64,000 nucleotides of DNA from Alcaligenes pakistanensis (GTDB lineage: Bacteria > Pseudomonadota > Gammaproteobacteria > Burkholderiales > Burkholderiaceae_B), in NCBI RefSeq assembly GCF_014652815.1, contig NZ_BMZN01000004.1, forward strand, positions 494,812 through 558,811, given 5' to 3'. The position numbers were made by a program, and so were the translations under genes. The notes below the pieces were generated by a model, which saw only the letters and a list, made by a program, of their open reading frames with translations, did not search any database and was not told the DNA's origin. The stretch's first letter is position 1. Each line of letters opens with the position of its first letter. This document shows, piece after piece, positions 55,464-64,000 of the stretch.

Positions 55464-56771
55464 TCAGAAGTTTGCCGACAGTACCAACTGCGTATACACA
55501 TTGGTCGAACTACTGCTCTGACTGCCGCCATTGCCCTGATCCTTGCGCGGCTTGTACAAGCCAAACAAAGGGGAGACAGAGATATGACGCGTCACCGCCC
55601 AATCCAGATACACCTCAACCGCGTTCGCGTCTGCATTCAGCACAGCACGATTAGCCACCGTTCGATAGTTATAGAAAAGCGCACCCACGGTCAGGTTTTC
55701 GTAGGGGCGGGCTCGCAGGGAAATCGCATGTACCGCCAGATTGCTGGCGAACGATCCACGTACATAATTCCCCGCCACTTCGCCAAGAGTCCATCCGTCA
55801 TCCAGATAGCCACCAGTAAAAAAACCATCCCAATTTTTGGGGTAATAGCTATAGCGATAGCTGATTTCCGGCTTCCAGGGAAAGTCAGCGAAGGTATAGC
55901 CAGCCTGGGCGGACCAGGCAACTTCATTGCCGGACTTTTTATCCTGCAAAGCCACATCAAAACCAAACTTGGCATTGGGTATACCGGCATTACCTTCGCC
56001 CCATAAGCCATACATTTTGATATCTTTGCGCTCAATCGTTTTGGCGTCAGTGAACTGTTTATCCACATTCAATCCACGAATGTGAGTCATGCCCACTGTC
56101 CCTTCTGCTGCGGTGTACTCCAGCGTGGCGAGCGCCATTTCCGTCTTGCTAAGAGCCGGATTCTTGGACTTGATCCACATCGCACTGCCATGCAGGCCCT
56201 CTTTCCCCCCCAGCCGTAGCACAGCAGTATTTGCAAATGAATGCCGGGCGCCCAAGTAATACGCACCGCCGCGGTCATACTCAAGCCCCATGCCTCTGCC
56301 CGGATTGGCGGCGTCATCGTTGATCAGGAAACCTCGGCCAATCTTGATGGGCTGACGCCCAAACGAAACGTCAATACCGTCCTGACCTAAAGCAGGTAAC
56401 AAAGAACCGGAGCGCCAACCAATATACGCATCCTCGAAACTGGTGCGCCGCTCCTTACCAATCGAGTAACCACCAGGATCACCGTCGCCCCAGGTGGCCG
56501 AGCTGATCAAAGCGAGACTACCGTAAACAGAGCCGGCACCAATACGGTCTGTTTCACCGCTGAATCCATACTTGGCAAATCCTTCCTGCCATCGGAAACT
56601 GCCTGAGCGGCCTATGTAATTATGTTTACTGCTCAACAGACCATAAACGACTGTCAGATCAGCATTAAGATGCGTACCTTCATCGCGATAAAGCTCATAG
56701 GCTTGCGCTTGAGGAACTAATGCATACAAAGGGCCCAGAAAAAGCAAGGTTGCGCGAATCGCCGAGTGCAT
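55464..56771 (-). CDS. Outer-membrane beta-barrel channel
   Basis: Exported beta-barrel protein of 435 residues. The signal peptide ends near residue 24 (YALVPQAQA). Alternating aromatic strands run throughout, and the chain closes with QLVLSANF, a typical outer-membrane C-terminus. It looks like a substrate-specific channel of the OprD/alginate-export size rather than a trimeric general porin. GGAG precedes the ATG at 7 bases. It lies directly upstream of the permease on the same strand and is probably the outer-membrane entry for the same substrate. Confidence 0.8.
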   Translation of the reverse strand: MHSAIRATLLFLGPLYALVPQAQAYELYRDEGTHLNADLTVVYGLLSSKHNYIGRSGSFRWQEGFAKYGFSGETDRIGAGSVYGSLALISSATWGDGDPGGYSIGKERRTSFEDAYIGWRSGSLLPALGQDGIDVSFGRQPIKIGRGFLINDDAANPGRGMGLEYDRGGAYYLGARHSFANTAVLRLGGKEGLHGSAMWIKSKNPALSKTEMALATLEYTAAEGTVGMTHIRGLNVDKQFTDAKTIERKDIKMYGLWGEGNAGIPNAKFGFDVALQDKKSGNEVAWSAQAGYTFADFPWKPEISYRYSYYPKNWDGFFTGGYLDDGWTLGEVAGNYVRGSFASNLAVHAISLRARPYENLTVGALFYNYRTVANRAVLNADANAVEVYLDWAVTRHISVSPLFGLYKPRKDQGNGGSQSSSSTNVYTQLVLSANF

Positions 56772-57125
56772 AAAGCAACTCCTTTCTTATAAGTGCTACT
56801 GCCTGAAATCATCCTGTGGATGTCAAAGTGAAAGGACCAGCACCGGCTCCCCATAGCCGTTTTGCCTGCGCTAGCTCCTACCCTTACAGGCTAAAGAGTC
56901 CGTGTATCTCGTCGCTATCCCATTCACGCAGATAGCAGCCCTTTCTTGCACTTATTCTTGACAAAACACTAAAACCTATGGTTTGCCCTAATGCTTCCGT
57001 GGCCTGTAGACACTGTTAGCCGCTCTGGCGCCAAGCCCACATGCCTGCAAAATAAGGGATGTGCTGAGCACGCTTTATGGACATACTCTGGCAGCCATCC
57101 ATCTCCTTTTCGCTGGAACACAAAT
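56772..57125. other. Intergenic region upstream of the outer-membrane channel gene
   Basis: About 350 bases with no supported gene. It should contain the promoter of the minus-strand channel gene; I cannot point to a clear one. TTGACA occurs on the plus strand near 56958, but no gene follows it. Confidence 0.35.
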
Positions 57126-57157
57126 AAAAAAAGCCCGCTATATCAGCGGGCTTTTTT
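57126..57157. terminator. Terminator after glcF
   Basis: A perfect stem (AAAAAAGCCCGCT / AGCGGGCTTTTTT) with a short loop and A/T flanks just beyond the glcF stop codon; it can act in both directions. Confidence 0.88.
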
Positions 57158-57183
57158 CAAAACTTGATCGGACGGGTACACCT

Positions 57184-58407
57184 TTATCCGATCAGATACT
57201 CATCCACCAACTCAATCCAATGCTTGACCGAGGTCCGCCCCGCCCCATTTAAATGATTCCCACAAGCCATATTGGCGGTAACAATCAAATCTGGTTTGCT
57301 GCTTTCCAGCGCATCCATTTTCCGATCTCGCAGGCGTCCTGCAATCTCTGGCTGCGTCAACGAGTAGGTCCCGGCTGAACCACAACACAGGTGACTATCC
57401 GGCACCGCCCCCAGATCAAACCCAAGACGGGTCAAGGCGGACTCAACCCGGCCACCCAACTTCTGAGCGTGCTGCAAAGTACAAGGACAATGAAAAGCCA
57501 AACGTGGGCGGGTTTGCGAGTTCAGGTACTCCTCCAAAGGCTGGTCTTCTAGCACTTCAACCAGATCTTTAGCTAAGTCGCTAACTCGACGAGCACGCTC
57601 GGCATACACAGGATCATTCCTGAACAGGTCCACGTATTCTTTGATGAAAGCCCCGCAGCCGCTAGAGGTCTGCACAATCGCCACCGCTCCTTGCTCGATC
57701 TGCGGCCACCAGGCATCGATATTGCGACGCGCCTGGTCCAGGCCCTGTTCCTGCGCACCTAGGTGAAAGGACGAGGCACCGCAACAGCCTGCCTGGGCAA
57801 TCGGTGTCACGCTGATTCCTAAACGATCCAGCACCCGCGCGGTAGCCGCATTAATCGACGGCGCCATGGCGGGTTGCACACAGCCCTCCAGCATCAAAAC
57901 CTGCTTGCTGTGGCGTTGTGCGGGACGGCTCAAATCTGCACTACGTTTAGGCGGGATTTTTTCCTGCAGCGAAGACGGCAGCAAAGGACGCAGGGTTCGC
58001 GCCACACCTAACAAGGCACCGACTCGCCCCGGTTCAGGCAAGATTTGTGTCAGTGCGACTCGCATCGCCCTATCCTTCAAAGGCCGCTTCACTTTAGGCT
58101 CCAGGGCAGCCCGGCCTATATCCAGCAGATTGTGATATTTCACCCCCGACGGACAGGTGGTTTCACAGTTACGGCAGCTCAGGCATCGATCCAGATGATG
58201 TTGAGTCAGCTCCGAGGTTGCCTTGCCCTCCAGGAACATTTTGATCAGATAGATACGGCCGCGCGGGCCGTCCAGCTCGTTGCCTTGGTCCAAATAGGTA
58301 GGACAAGTCGCATTGCAAAATCCACAATGCACGCAGGAGCGCAAAATGGCCTGGGCTTGCTCAGCTTGCGGCAGCTGCTGAGCCCATTGGGTCAGTTGTG
58401 TTTGCAT
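57184..58407 (-). CDS. glcF: Glycolate oxidase iron-sulfur subunit
   Basis: Electron-transfer subunit of the membrane-bound glycolate dehydrogenase. Two 4Fe-4S ferredoxin motifs occur in the first 90 residues (CVHCGFCNATCP at Cys25 and CLSCRNCETTCP). The C-terminal half has two CCG-type domains (GCVQPAMAPS, AGCCGASSFHLG, HCPCTLQHAQKLG, LCCGSAGTYS). Length is 407 residues. Its start overlaps the end of glcE by 16 bases, so translation is coupled. Confidence 0.95.
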   Translation of the reverse strand: MQTQLTQWAQQLPQAEQAQAILRSCVHCGFCNATCPTYLDQGNELDGPRGRIYLIKMFLEGKATSELTQHHLDRCLSCRNCETTCPSGVKYHNLLDIGRAALEPKVKRPLKDRAMRVALTQILPEPGRVGALLGVARTLRPLLPSSLQEKIPPKRSADLSRPAQRHSKQVLMLEGCVQPAMAPSINAATARVLDRLGISVTPIAQAGCCGASSFHLGAQEQGLDQARRNIDAWWPQIEQGAVAIVQTSSGCGAFIKEYVDLFRNDPVYAERARRVSDLAKDLVEVLEDQPLEEYLNSQTRPRLAFHCPCTLQHAQKLGGRVESALTRLGFDLGAVPDSHLCCGSAGTYSLTQPEIAGRLRDRKMDALESSKPDLIVTANMACGNHLNGAGRTSVKHWIELVDEYLIG

Positions 58408-59477
58408 GTGGACTCCACCGAAGTGAATAAACGACCGGGATTAAAAATGGCCGCAGGATCTAATTGCTGTTTCAAGCGCTGATGCCAGATCAACAAGGAC
58501 TCGGGCAATTCATCCTGCCCTGCTCCCGATCCCGACCAACAACGAGCATGACCGTGCAAGGCGCGAGCTTGCGCGTGAATCTGCTCAGCAGGGGCATTGG
58601 ACTTAAGCCACAACTGCGTACCGCCCCAATCCACCAGGATCTCACCGGGCCATGTTTGTACCGGCGCATCAACCGGTAAGGCAATCCGCCACAAAGTACC
58701 AGTCTGGTTAAAAAAGGCCAGACGCTGCTCGCACAAATCATCCCAATACGACACCTCCAGCACATCTCCACCTATCTGCTCTTGCGCCAGCCGCACCGAG
58801 CTATCGCCACCTTCCAAACGCAGATGCAAACGACCATTCTGCCAGGCAGCTCCCGTAATAGGACGGCTTTGATCGCGCCATGCACGCAACAAACCAGCCA
58901 CCTCTGACTGTGTGACATCCAAAGCCAATGTCGCCCGGCTACGTGGGCGCGGCAAGACTTTGAAGGACACCTCGGTAATCACTCCCAATGAGCCCTGTGC
59001 GCCTACCATCAGTCGCGATACGTCATAGCCTGCGACGTTCTTCATGACTTGGCCGCCAAAGCGCATATGCGTGCCCATGCCACTGATCAGACGACAGCCC
59101 AACACATAGTCACGCAAGGCGCCAGCCCAAGGGCGGCGCGGCCCTGACAAACCACAGGCTGTCGCACCACCGACTGTCGCCTTGCCCTCGAAGACAGGCG
59201 GTTCAAACGGCAGGCATTGACCTTGTTCGTTTAAGACAGCCTCCAAAGCCTGCAAGGAGGTTCCAGCGCGTACCGTGACAACCAGCTCTGCCGGGTCATA
59301 GTCCACGACACCCTCATGGCCGGCCAAACACAAGTCCTGTCCTTGAACCGCTTTGCCAAGAAAGGCTTTCGTGTTTCCGCCAACAACACGCAATGGGGTT
59401 TTCGTGCTCAAGGCCTGCTGAACCTGTTCCAGCAACTCGACGCTGCGATCCTGAGTTTTATGTTCTACCTTGCTCAT
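58392..59477 (-). CDS. glcE: Glycolate oxidase subunit GlcE
   Basis: FAD-binding subunit that pairs with GlcD in glycolate oxidation to glyoxylate. The FAD-binding PCMH segment includes LRVVGGNTKAFLG, the phosphate loop near ATVGGATACGLSGPRRPWAGALRDYVLG, and GGQVMKNVAGYDVSRLMVGAQGSLGVITEV. At 361 residues it is the short partner typical of GlcE, lacking the long C-terminal cap of GlcD. Its ATG overlaps the glcD stop by one base (TGATG). Confidence 0.95.
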   Translation of the reverse strand: MSKVEHKTQDRSVELLEQVQQALSTKTPLRVVGGNTKAFLGKAVQGQDLCLAGHEGVVDYDPAELVVTVRAGTSLQALEAVLNEQGQCLPFEPPVFEGKATVGGATACGLSGPRRPWAGALRDYVLGCRLISGMGTHMRFGGQVMKNVAGYDVSRLMVGAQGSLGVITEVSFKVLPRPRSRATLALDVTQSEVAGLLRAWRDQSRPITGAAWQNGRLHLRLEGGDSSVRLAQEQIGGDVLEVSYWDDLCEQRLAFFNQTGTLWRIALPVDAPVQTWPGEILVDWGGTQLWLKSNAPAEQIHAQARALHGHARCWSGSGAGQDELPESLLIWHQRLKQQLDPAAIFNPGRLFTSVESTCKHN

Positions 59478-60976
59478 CAGAAGCGCTCCAACTCAGGAAA
59501 AGGCAACTGCCCATGATGGATATGCATCCCGCCCATTTCGGCACAACGATGCAACGTGGGGATGTTCTTCCCAGGATTCAACATGGTTTTGGGATCGAAC
59601 GCAGCTTTAATGGCATGAAAAAATTGCAGTTCGTCTGTATTGAACTGCACGCACATCTGATTAATTTTTTCTCGGCCCACACCGTGCTCGCCGGTAATCG
59701 TGCCACCCACTTCCACACACAATTCCAGAATCTTGCCACCCAAAGCCTCCGCACGTTCCAGCTCGCCTGGCTCATTAGCATCGAACAAAATCAAGGGATG
59801 CATATTGCCGTCCCCCGCATGAAAGACATTAGCCACGCGCAGACCATACTCTTCAGACAGCTCTGCTGTTTTCTTGAGGACATACGCCAGCTGACGACGC
59901 GGAATAGTCCCATCCATGCAGTAATAGTCAGGGGAAATACGGCCTACCGCCGGAAAGGCATTTTTACGCCCAGCCCAAAAGCGCTGCCGCTCCTGCTCAT
60001 CGCGGGCCACCCGTACCTCTTGGGCACCGGCTTTGAACATGACCTGTTCAACACGCGCCACATCGTCCTGCACGTCTTCCAAAGCGCCATCAATCTCGCA
60101 GAGCAAGATCGCTTGGGCATCAACAGGATAGCCAGCGTGAATAAAATCCTCGGCAGCACGGATGGACATCTGATCCATCATTTCCAGCCCAGCGGGCACA
60201 ATCCCTTGGGCAATAATCTGCGCCACCGTATCCGCTGCTTTTTCCACATCATCAAAACTGGCCAGCAGTACCACCGTGCAAGGTGGGCGAGCCAGCAGCT
60301 TGACCGTAATTTCCGTGACAATGCCCAGCATCCCTTCAGAGCCGGTAAATAAAGCCATCAAGTCAAAGCCGGGCGTATCCAGGGCTTCAGACCCCAGAGT
60401 CAGACGCTCGCCTGTGACGGTAATAACTTCCAGACGCAAGATATTGTGTACGGTCAGGCCGTACTTCAGGCAGTGCACCCCGCCCGCATTCTCGGCCACA
60501 TTGCCGCCAATCGAACAGGCGATCTGTGAAGAAGGATCCGGCGCGTAATAAAGCCCAAAAGGCTGGGCCGCCTGAGAAATAGCGATATTGCGTACACCGG
60601 GCTGGACACGTGCAATCCCCGCTACGGGGTCCAGATCCAGAATCTGATTCAGACGAGCCATTACCAACAAAATGCCTTGCTCCAAAGGCATGGCACCGCC
60701 CGACAAACCGGTACCTGCTCCGCGGGCTACCACGGGCACACCCACTTCGTGAGCCAGCCGCATCACAGCTTGCACCTGCTCCACATTACGCGGTAGCACT
60801 ACCAACAAGGGCTTGCTACGGTAGACACTTAAACCGTCGCATTCATAAGGGTGCAGTTGCTCATCTGTGTGCAACACATCCAGGCCGGGAATGTCATCGC
60901 GCAAACGGCTGAGTAATTGCATCTTGTCCACGCGGGGCAAGACGCCGTCTAATTTTTCGTCATAGAGCAAACTCAT
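59477..60976 (-). CDS. glcD: Glycolate oxidase subunit GlcD
   Basis: Catalytic FAD subunit of glycolate dehydrogenase. The FAD domain shows VVARGAGTGLSGGAMPLEQG and CSIGGNVAENAGGVHCLKYG, and the C-terminal domain has the conserved VFHAGDGNMHPLI and TGEHGVGREKI with catalytic His residues. Length is 499 residues. AGGAGA lies 5 bases before the ATG. It is the first gene of glcDEF and is divergent from glcC. Confidence 0.96.
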   Translation of the reverse strand: MSLLYDEKLDGVLPRVDKMQLLSRLRDDIPGLDVLHTDEQLHPYECDGLSVYRSKPLLVVLPRNVEQVQAVMRLAHEVGVPVVARGAGTGLSGGAMPLEQGILLVMARLNQILDLDPVAGIARVQPGVRNIAISQAAQPFGLYYAPDPSSQIACSIGGNVAENAGGVHCLKYGLTVHNILRLEVITVTGERLTLGSEALDTPGFDLMALFTGSEGMLGIVTEITVKLLARPPCTVVLLASFDDVEKAADTVAQIIAQGIVPAGLEMMDQMSIRAAEDFIHAGYPVDAQAILLCEIDGALEDVQDDVARVEQVMFKAGAQEVRVARDEQERQRFWAGRKNAFPAVGRISPDYYCMDGTIPRRQLAYVLKKTAELSEEYGLRVANVFHAGDGNMHPLILFDANEPGELERAEALGGKILELCVEVGGTITGEHGVGREKINQMCVQFNTDELQFFHAIKAAFDPKTMLNPGKNIPTLHRCAEMGGMHIHHGQLPFPELERF

Positions 60977-61052
60977 CGACGTCTCCTATTTTTATAAAGT
61001 CTTCTAAACCGGATAGTCTTTGATGAGCACCTGCTTGTCCAGCGCATCCATT

Positions 61053-61067
61053 ACTGGTCAGACCAGT
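61053..61067. promoter_or_regulatory. GlcC-type operator, upstream copy
   Basis: A perfect 15-base palindrome, ACTGGTCAGACCAGT, in the glcD-glcC gap. The core TGGTCxGACCA is the recognition form of the FadR subfamily (PdhR, LldR and GlcC). It lies about 77 bases upstream of glcD, where it could control the glcDEF promoter. Confidence 0.8.
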
Positions 61068-61157
61068 TTTTACCCTTAGTCCCGCCTAGGGTTTATCTTT
61101 ATACTGATAAAACAGATAGATAGCTATTTAGTTTGTTATTATTTTCACAGGTACAAA

Positions 61158-61172
61158 ACTGGTCAGACCATC
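61158..61172. promoter_or_regulatory. GlcC-type operator, copy at the glcC start
   Basis: The sequence ACTGGTCAGACCATC repeats the upstream palindrome over its first 13 bases and ends one base before the glcC ATG. Binding here would block glcC itself, which suggests autoregulation. Confidence 0.75.
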
Positions 61173-61173
61173 A

Positions 61174-61938
61174 ATGAAAATGCAGGAACCCAAGCGGCTG
61201 GATACGTCCGCCGAGCTGGTTGCCCAGCGCATCGAAACCTTGATTATGGATGGCGTCCTGAAACCAGGACAAGTCTTGCCGTCGGAACGACAGCTGACAC
61301 AAAGGCTGACGGTCTCCCGTTCTGCCTTACGCGAGGGCCTGCAAATCCTGCGTGTACGCGGCTTGATTGAAACCCAGCATGGCAAAGGTTCCTTCGTTGC
61401 CAATCTGATTGATTCCGCTGCCAGCAAACCGCTGGAGCACCTCTTGCAAGCGCAGGGGCGCACCCTTTACGACTTGCTGGAAGTGCGCGAGTTACTGGAG
61501 AGTGAGGCCGCCCAACTGGCTGCCTCCAGAGGGACAGAAGCAGATCACATTATGATCCGGCGACGCTTTCAGGAACTGGAAGATCTGCAAGCGCAGGAAG
61601 GTGCGCCTGAGCAGATTGCTCGGGCAGATCATGCTTTTCATCAAGCCATTTGCGAGGCTTCTCACAATCCGGTCTTGGTGCACATGATCAGCCTGTTCAA
61701 CGATTTGATGCTGTCTACCGTGCGGGTGTCCGTGCAGCATCTGTATCCCGATCAAGACTCCAAGCGCAAGCTGGATAGACAGCATGCTCGTTTATGCCAT
61801 GCCGTCACCCAGGGTCAAGCCGATCTGGCGCGACGTGCAGCCAGAGAACATATTGATGGAATACGCAGGCAGCTTCAGGAGCTGGAAGCCAGGCAATTAC
61901 GCCTGGAACACGCCCGCCAGCGCCTGAATGGGTTATAA
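61174..61938 (+). CDS. glcC: GlcC, FadR-family glycolate regulator
   Basis: Transcription regulator of 254 residues that is expected to respond to glycolate or glyoxylate. The N-terminal winged helix spans residues 10-75 (LIMDGVLKPGQVLPSERQLTQRL, SRSALREGLQILRVRGLIETQHGKGSFV). The C-terminal all-helical FCD domain has the conserved metal-binding pattern (ADHAFHQAICEASHN and the later REHIDGIRRQL). A second ATG lies two codons in. No clear ribosome binding site precedes the start because the operator occupies that position. The stop is 8 bases from the stop of the convergent oxidoreductase gene. Confidence 0.93.
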   Translation: MKMQEPKRLDTSAELVAQRIETLIMDGVLKPGQVLPSERQLTQRLTVSRSALREGLQILRVRGLIETQHGKGSFVANLIDSAASKPLEHLLQAQGRTLYDLLEVRELLESEAAQLAASRGTEADHIMIRRRFQELEDLQAQEGAPEQIARADHAFHQAICEASHNPVLVHMISLFNDLMLSTVRVSVQHLYPDQDSKRKLDRQHARLCHAVTQGQADLARRAAREHIDGIRRQLQELEARQLRLEHARQRLNGL

Positions 61939-61946
61939 ACCTAGGC

Positions 61947-63527
61947 TTACTTAGCCAGGATATTGGCCAACATATAACCTGATCCAGCACCCGTTCCCGC
62001 CCCTGGCCAAGTCGATGCACCACACAAGTACAAGTCCTTAATCGGCGTCTTGTATTGTGAGTAACCGGCAACAGGGCGGAAGAAGAAGTTCTGATCCAGA
62101 TGATGACTACCTGAAAGATTGTCCCCCCCAATCAGGTTGGCATTGAACTGCTCCAGATCTTGGGGCGACATGATATGGCGGGCCAAAATCATGCTCCGTA
62201 AGCCGGGAGCATAGCTTTCCAGCAGATCCAATACACGCTCTGCATAGGCGTCTTTCAGCTGCGACCAATCCCCCGCTGTAATCTGTCCCAAGGCATCACC
62301 CTTTACTTGAGCAGGTAAAACACGGACCTGAACCCACAAGGTATGTTTGCCTTCAGGTGCACGGGATGAATCCAAAGCAGTGCCCTGCCCAACCACCAAC
62401 ACAGGCTCTGCTGGCAACAGGCCAGCGGCGGCTTCCGCATACACGCGGCTCATCATGGCCATATCGGGAGCCAAGTGCACGTAAGAGAAGCGCTGCAAGT
62501 CCGCACCGGCTTTCCAGTCAGGCAATCCATCCATAGCCAAATGGATCATCATGGTCCCCAACCCAGGGCGGAAGGCATCCACTTTTTTCTGATAGTCGCT
62601 AGGCACAGCTGGGGACTGTACGAGACGGCCAAAAACAAGCTGAGGATTCAGGTTAGCAATCACCGCTTTGCGCGCTTTCAGGCGTCGACCATCCGTTAAA
62701 ACAACACCGGTGGCGCGGCCATTCTCTTGTTCAATCGTCTGCACAGGAGCATTCAACAACAGCTCCCCACCCAACTCCTGCAATAGACCGGTCATCGCAC
62801 GGATAACCGTGTCTGCCCCACCCTGCCCGATCACCATCCCAAAGGCCTGATTAGCCATAGATTCCAGATAAGGGAACAAAGCACCACCGGCGGTATCAGG
62901 AGTGAAATCCACATGCAGGCCCCAAGCTGCCATCATGGCTTTCAGGGAATCGCTTTCAAAGTGACGATCCAGAAAGTCACGCGGAGTCGCCAGCAGCAGT
63001 TGCAGTAGCTCGACTACTCCATCCTTACCCAGCTCACGCCAGCTCTTCCAGGCACCTTTCAACAGGCTCCAAGAAGGCATAGGGCTGCCAAGCACAGCAA
63101 ATAGATGGGGGGCTTTACGCTGAAAATCATCCAGCATAGCCTGCCAGGCAACAGCATCCTTATCGGAAATAGCCCGGATACGCGTCAACGTCGTTTCCAG
63201 ATCCGTGCTGACGCCCAAATAAGTATGATCACGAAAGATGCTGGCAAAGCAATGTTCAGCAGGAACAAAGGCCAAACCATGCCGAGTTAGCGCCTCTTTA
63301 TGGCGCTGATAAAAAGCAGAACCGGCGAACGAAGACAGATTCATCGCGCAGACATCATGCCGGAAGCCAGGTAAGGTCAGCTCCTGAGTGCTGACCGCAC
63401 CACCAGCCGAACTCTTAGCCTCTACGACCTGAACCTTCCAGCCCTGGCTGGCCAGTTCCACCGCCGCCGCCAAGCCATTGTGCCCAGCTCCAATCACGAT
63501 CGCATCCACTACTGTCTCTGCACTCAC
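61947..63527 (-). CDS. Phytoene desaturase-like FAD oxidoreductase
   Basis: FAD-dependent oxidoreductase related to carotenoid desaturases and to PYROXD2-type proteins. The FAD-binding motif is AIVIGAGHNGLAAAVELASQGWKVQVVEAKSS at the start, and the C-terminal contact is LYLCGASTWPGAGTGAGSGYMLANIL. I use a GTG start with AAAGGAG 7-8 bases upstream, giving 526 residues; the frame extends 16 codons further without homology. No other carotenoid genes adjoin it, so a different substrate is likely. It is convergent with glcC. Confidence 0.87.
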   Translation of the reverse strand: MSAETVVDAIVIGAGHNGLAAAVELASQGWKVQVVEAKSSAGGAVSTQELTLPGFRHDVCAMNLSSFAGSAFYQRHKEALTRHGLAFVPAEHCFASIFRDHTYLGVSTDLETTLTRIRAISDKDAVAWQAMLDDFQRKAPHLFAVLGSPMPSWSLLKGAWKSWRELGKDGVVELLQLLLATPRDFLDRHFESDSLKAMMAAWGLHVDFTPDTAGGALFPYLESMANQAFGMVIGQGGADTVIRAMTGLLQELGGELLLNAPVQTIEQENGRATGVVLTDGRRLKARKAVIANLNPQLVFGRLVQSPAVPSDYQKKVDAFRPGLGTMMIHLAMDGLPDWKAGADLQRFSYVHLAPDMAMMSRVYAEAAAGLLPAEPVLVVGQGTALDSSRAPEGKHTLWVQVRVLPAQVKGDALGQITAGDWSQLKDAYAERVLDLLESYAPGLRSMILARHIMSPQDLEQFNANLIGGDNLSGSHHLDQNFFFRPVAGYSQYKTPIKDLYLCGASTWPGAGTGAGSGYMLANILAK

Positions 63528-63727
63528 GGCCAACTCCTTTAGCTCTAAAGTATTTATCCATATTCTACGGCTCAAACAAAGAACTGAGTAGGAGTTTAAG
63601 AACGGAAGTTAGAAGTTCTAAGAAGAAATAAGGAAGAAGCAGAGAGGGGTGGCACAGAGTGCGAAGGGACAATCTCGGCCTGATGCCTAGATCAGCAGCC
63701 TTGTCTAAGCCGCTCAAGCACGTCATC

Positions 63728-63769
<42 letters not shown>

Positions 63770-63884
63770 GGAGGATATGAGCCCAGAGAGGTATGCAATA
63801 CGGGCCGCTCACCCCGAGCGAAGTAGAGACGAGCTCTTGTCCTTGCCCCGGTTTACGCCGCCTATTTTCTGCGACATAAAAAAC

Positions 63885-63916
63885 AAAACCCCCACAAGCA
63901 ATGCTTGCGGGGGTTT
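63885..63916 (-). terminator. rRNA operon terminator
   Basis: Stem AAAACCCCC-ACAAGCA / TGCTTGC-GGGGGTTTT with one mismatch lies just beyond the 5S rRNA end. The minus-strand T run makes it a Rho-independent terminator for the rRNA operon to the right. Confidence 0.85.
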
Positions 63917-63928
63917 TGAGGAATAAGA

Positions 63929-64000
63929 GCTTGACGATGACCTACTTTCACAGACGTCCGTCCACTATCATCGGCGCAAAGGCGTTTCACAATCCTGTTC
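63929..64000 (-). rRNA. rrf: 5S ribosomal RNA, 3' part
   Basis: Read on the minus strand the sequence runs GAACAGGATTGTGAAACGCC, then GCGCCGATGATAGT, GTGAAAGTAGGTCATCGTCAAGC. These are conserved blocks of the 3' two-thirds of betaproteobacterial 5S rRNA. The 5' part and the rest of the operon lie beyond the right edge. The 3' end is assigned to within a few bases. Confidence 0.93.

Noticed and set aside
42218..56771. Amine island considered as recently acquired DNA
   Set aside because: I see no transposase, integrase, tRNA attachment site or clear base-composition shift; base statistics were not computed.

Overview
The window looks like chromosomal DNA of a betaproteobacterium of the family Alcaligenaceae, most probably Alcaligenes or a close relative. 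This is inferred from the flhDC-motAB-che-flhBA gene order, the Bordetella-type porin, the betaproteobacterial 5S rRNA and the general protein style; no species assignment was computed. Protein-coding density is high, and I saw no phage, transposase, CRISPR array or plasmid gene.

Layout. (1) 1-12.1 kb, minus strand: a motility and chemotaxis block in the order flhD, flhC, motA, motB, cheA, cheW, a chemoreceptor, cheR, cheB, cheY, cheZ, flhB, flhA (cut by the window edge). An AT-rich 436-base leader lies upstream of flhD. (2) 12.5-16.9 kb: an NlpC/P60 lipoprotein, divergent glpD and glpK for glycerol use, and a TM2-domain membrane protein. (3) 17.3-29.7 kb: a stretch rich in sulfur functions. 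It holds an exported sulfatase overlapped by an exported formylglycine-generating enzyme, a SulP anion permease, a BigR/SqrR-like persulfide sensor with two YeeE-type channels and a divergent persulfide dioxygenase, a SirB2 protein, and a YeiH-type transporter with its divergent LysR regulator. A Zn/Cd/Pb efflux ATPase with its MerR-type regulator sits in the middle. (4) 29.8-42.1 kb: mixed housekeeping genes (patatin-like lipase, EamA transporter, general porin, Na/Pi cotransporter, AI-2E transporter, MAPEG protein, DUF1176, hemolysin III) with two near-identical tRNA-Asn genes and one tRNA-Thr.

(5) 42.2-56.8 kb: a probable amine or amino-acid catabolic island. It has three aldehyde dehydrogenases, three AraC-type regulators, an ornithine-cyclodeaminase-like protein, a Rid-family protein lacking the usual catalytic arginine, a DAO-type FAD oxidoreductase, an APC permease and an outer-membrane channel. 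The simplest model is uptake through porin and permease, FAD- and NAD-linked deamination, then oxidation of the aldehyde to an acid. (6) 57.2-61.9 kb: glycolate oxidase genes glcD, glcE and glcF with divergent glcC, and two GlcC/FadR-type palindromes between them. (7) 61.9-64 kb: a phytoene-desaturase-like oxidoreductase, a (GACA)10 tetranucleotide repeat upstream of it, and the terminator and 3' part of a 5S rRNA whose operon extends beyond the right edge.

The two places I would look at first are the amine island, because of its arginine-less Rid protein and internal hairpin, and the exported sulfatase/FGE pair. The tetranucleotide repeat is the most unusual piece of raw sequence.
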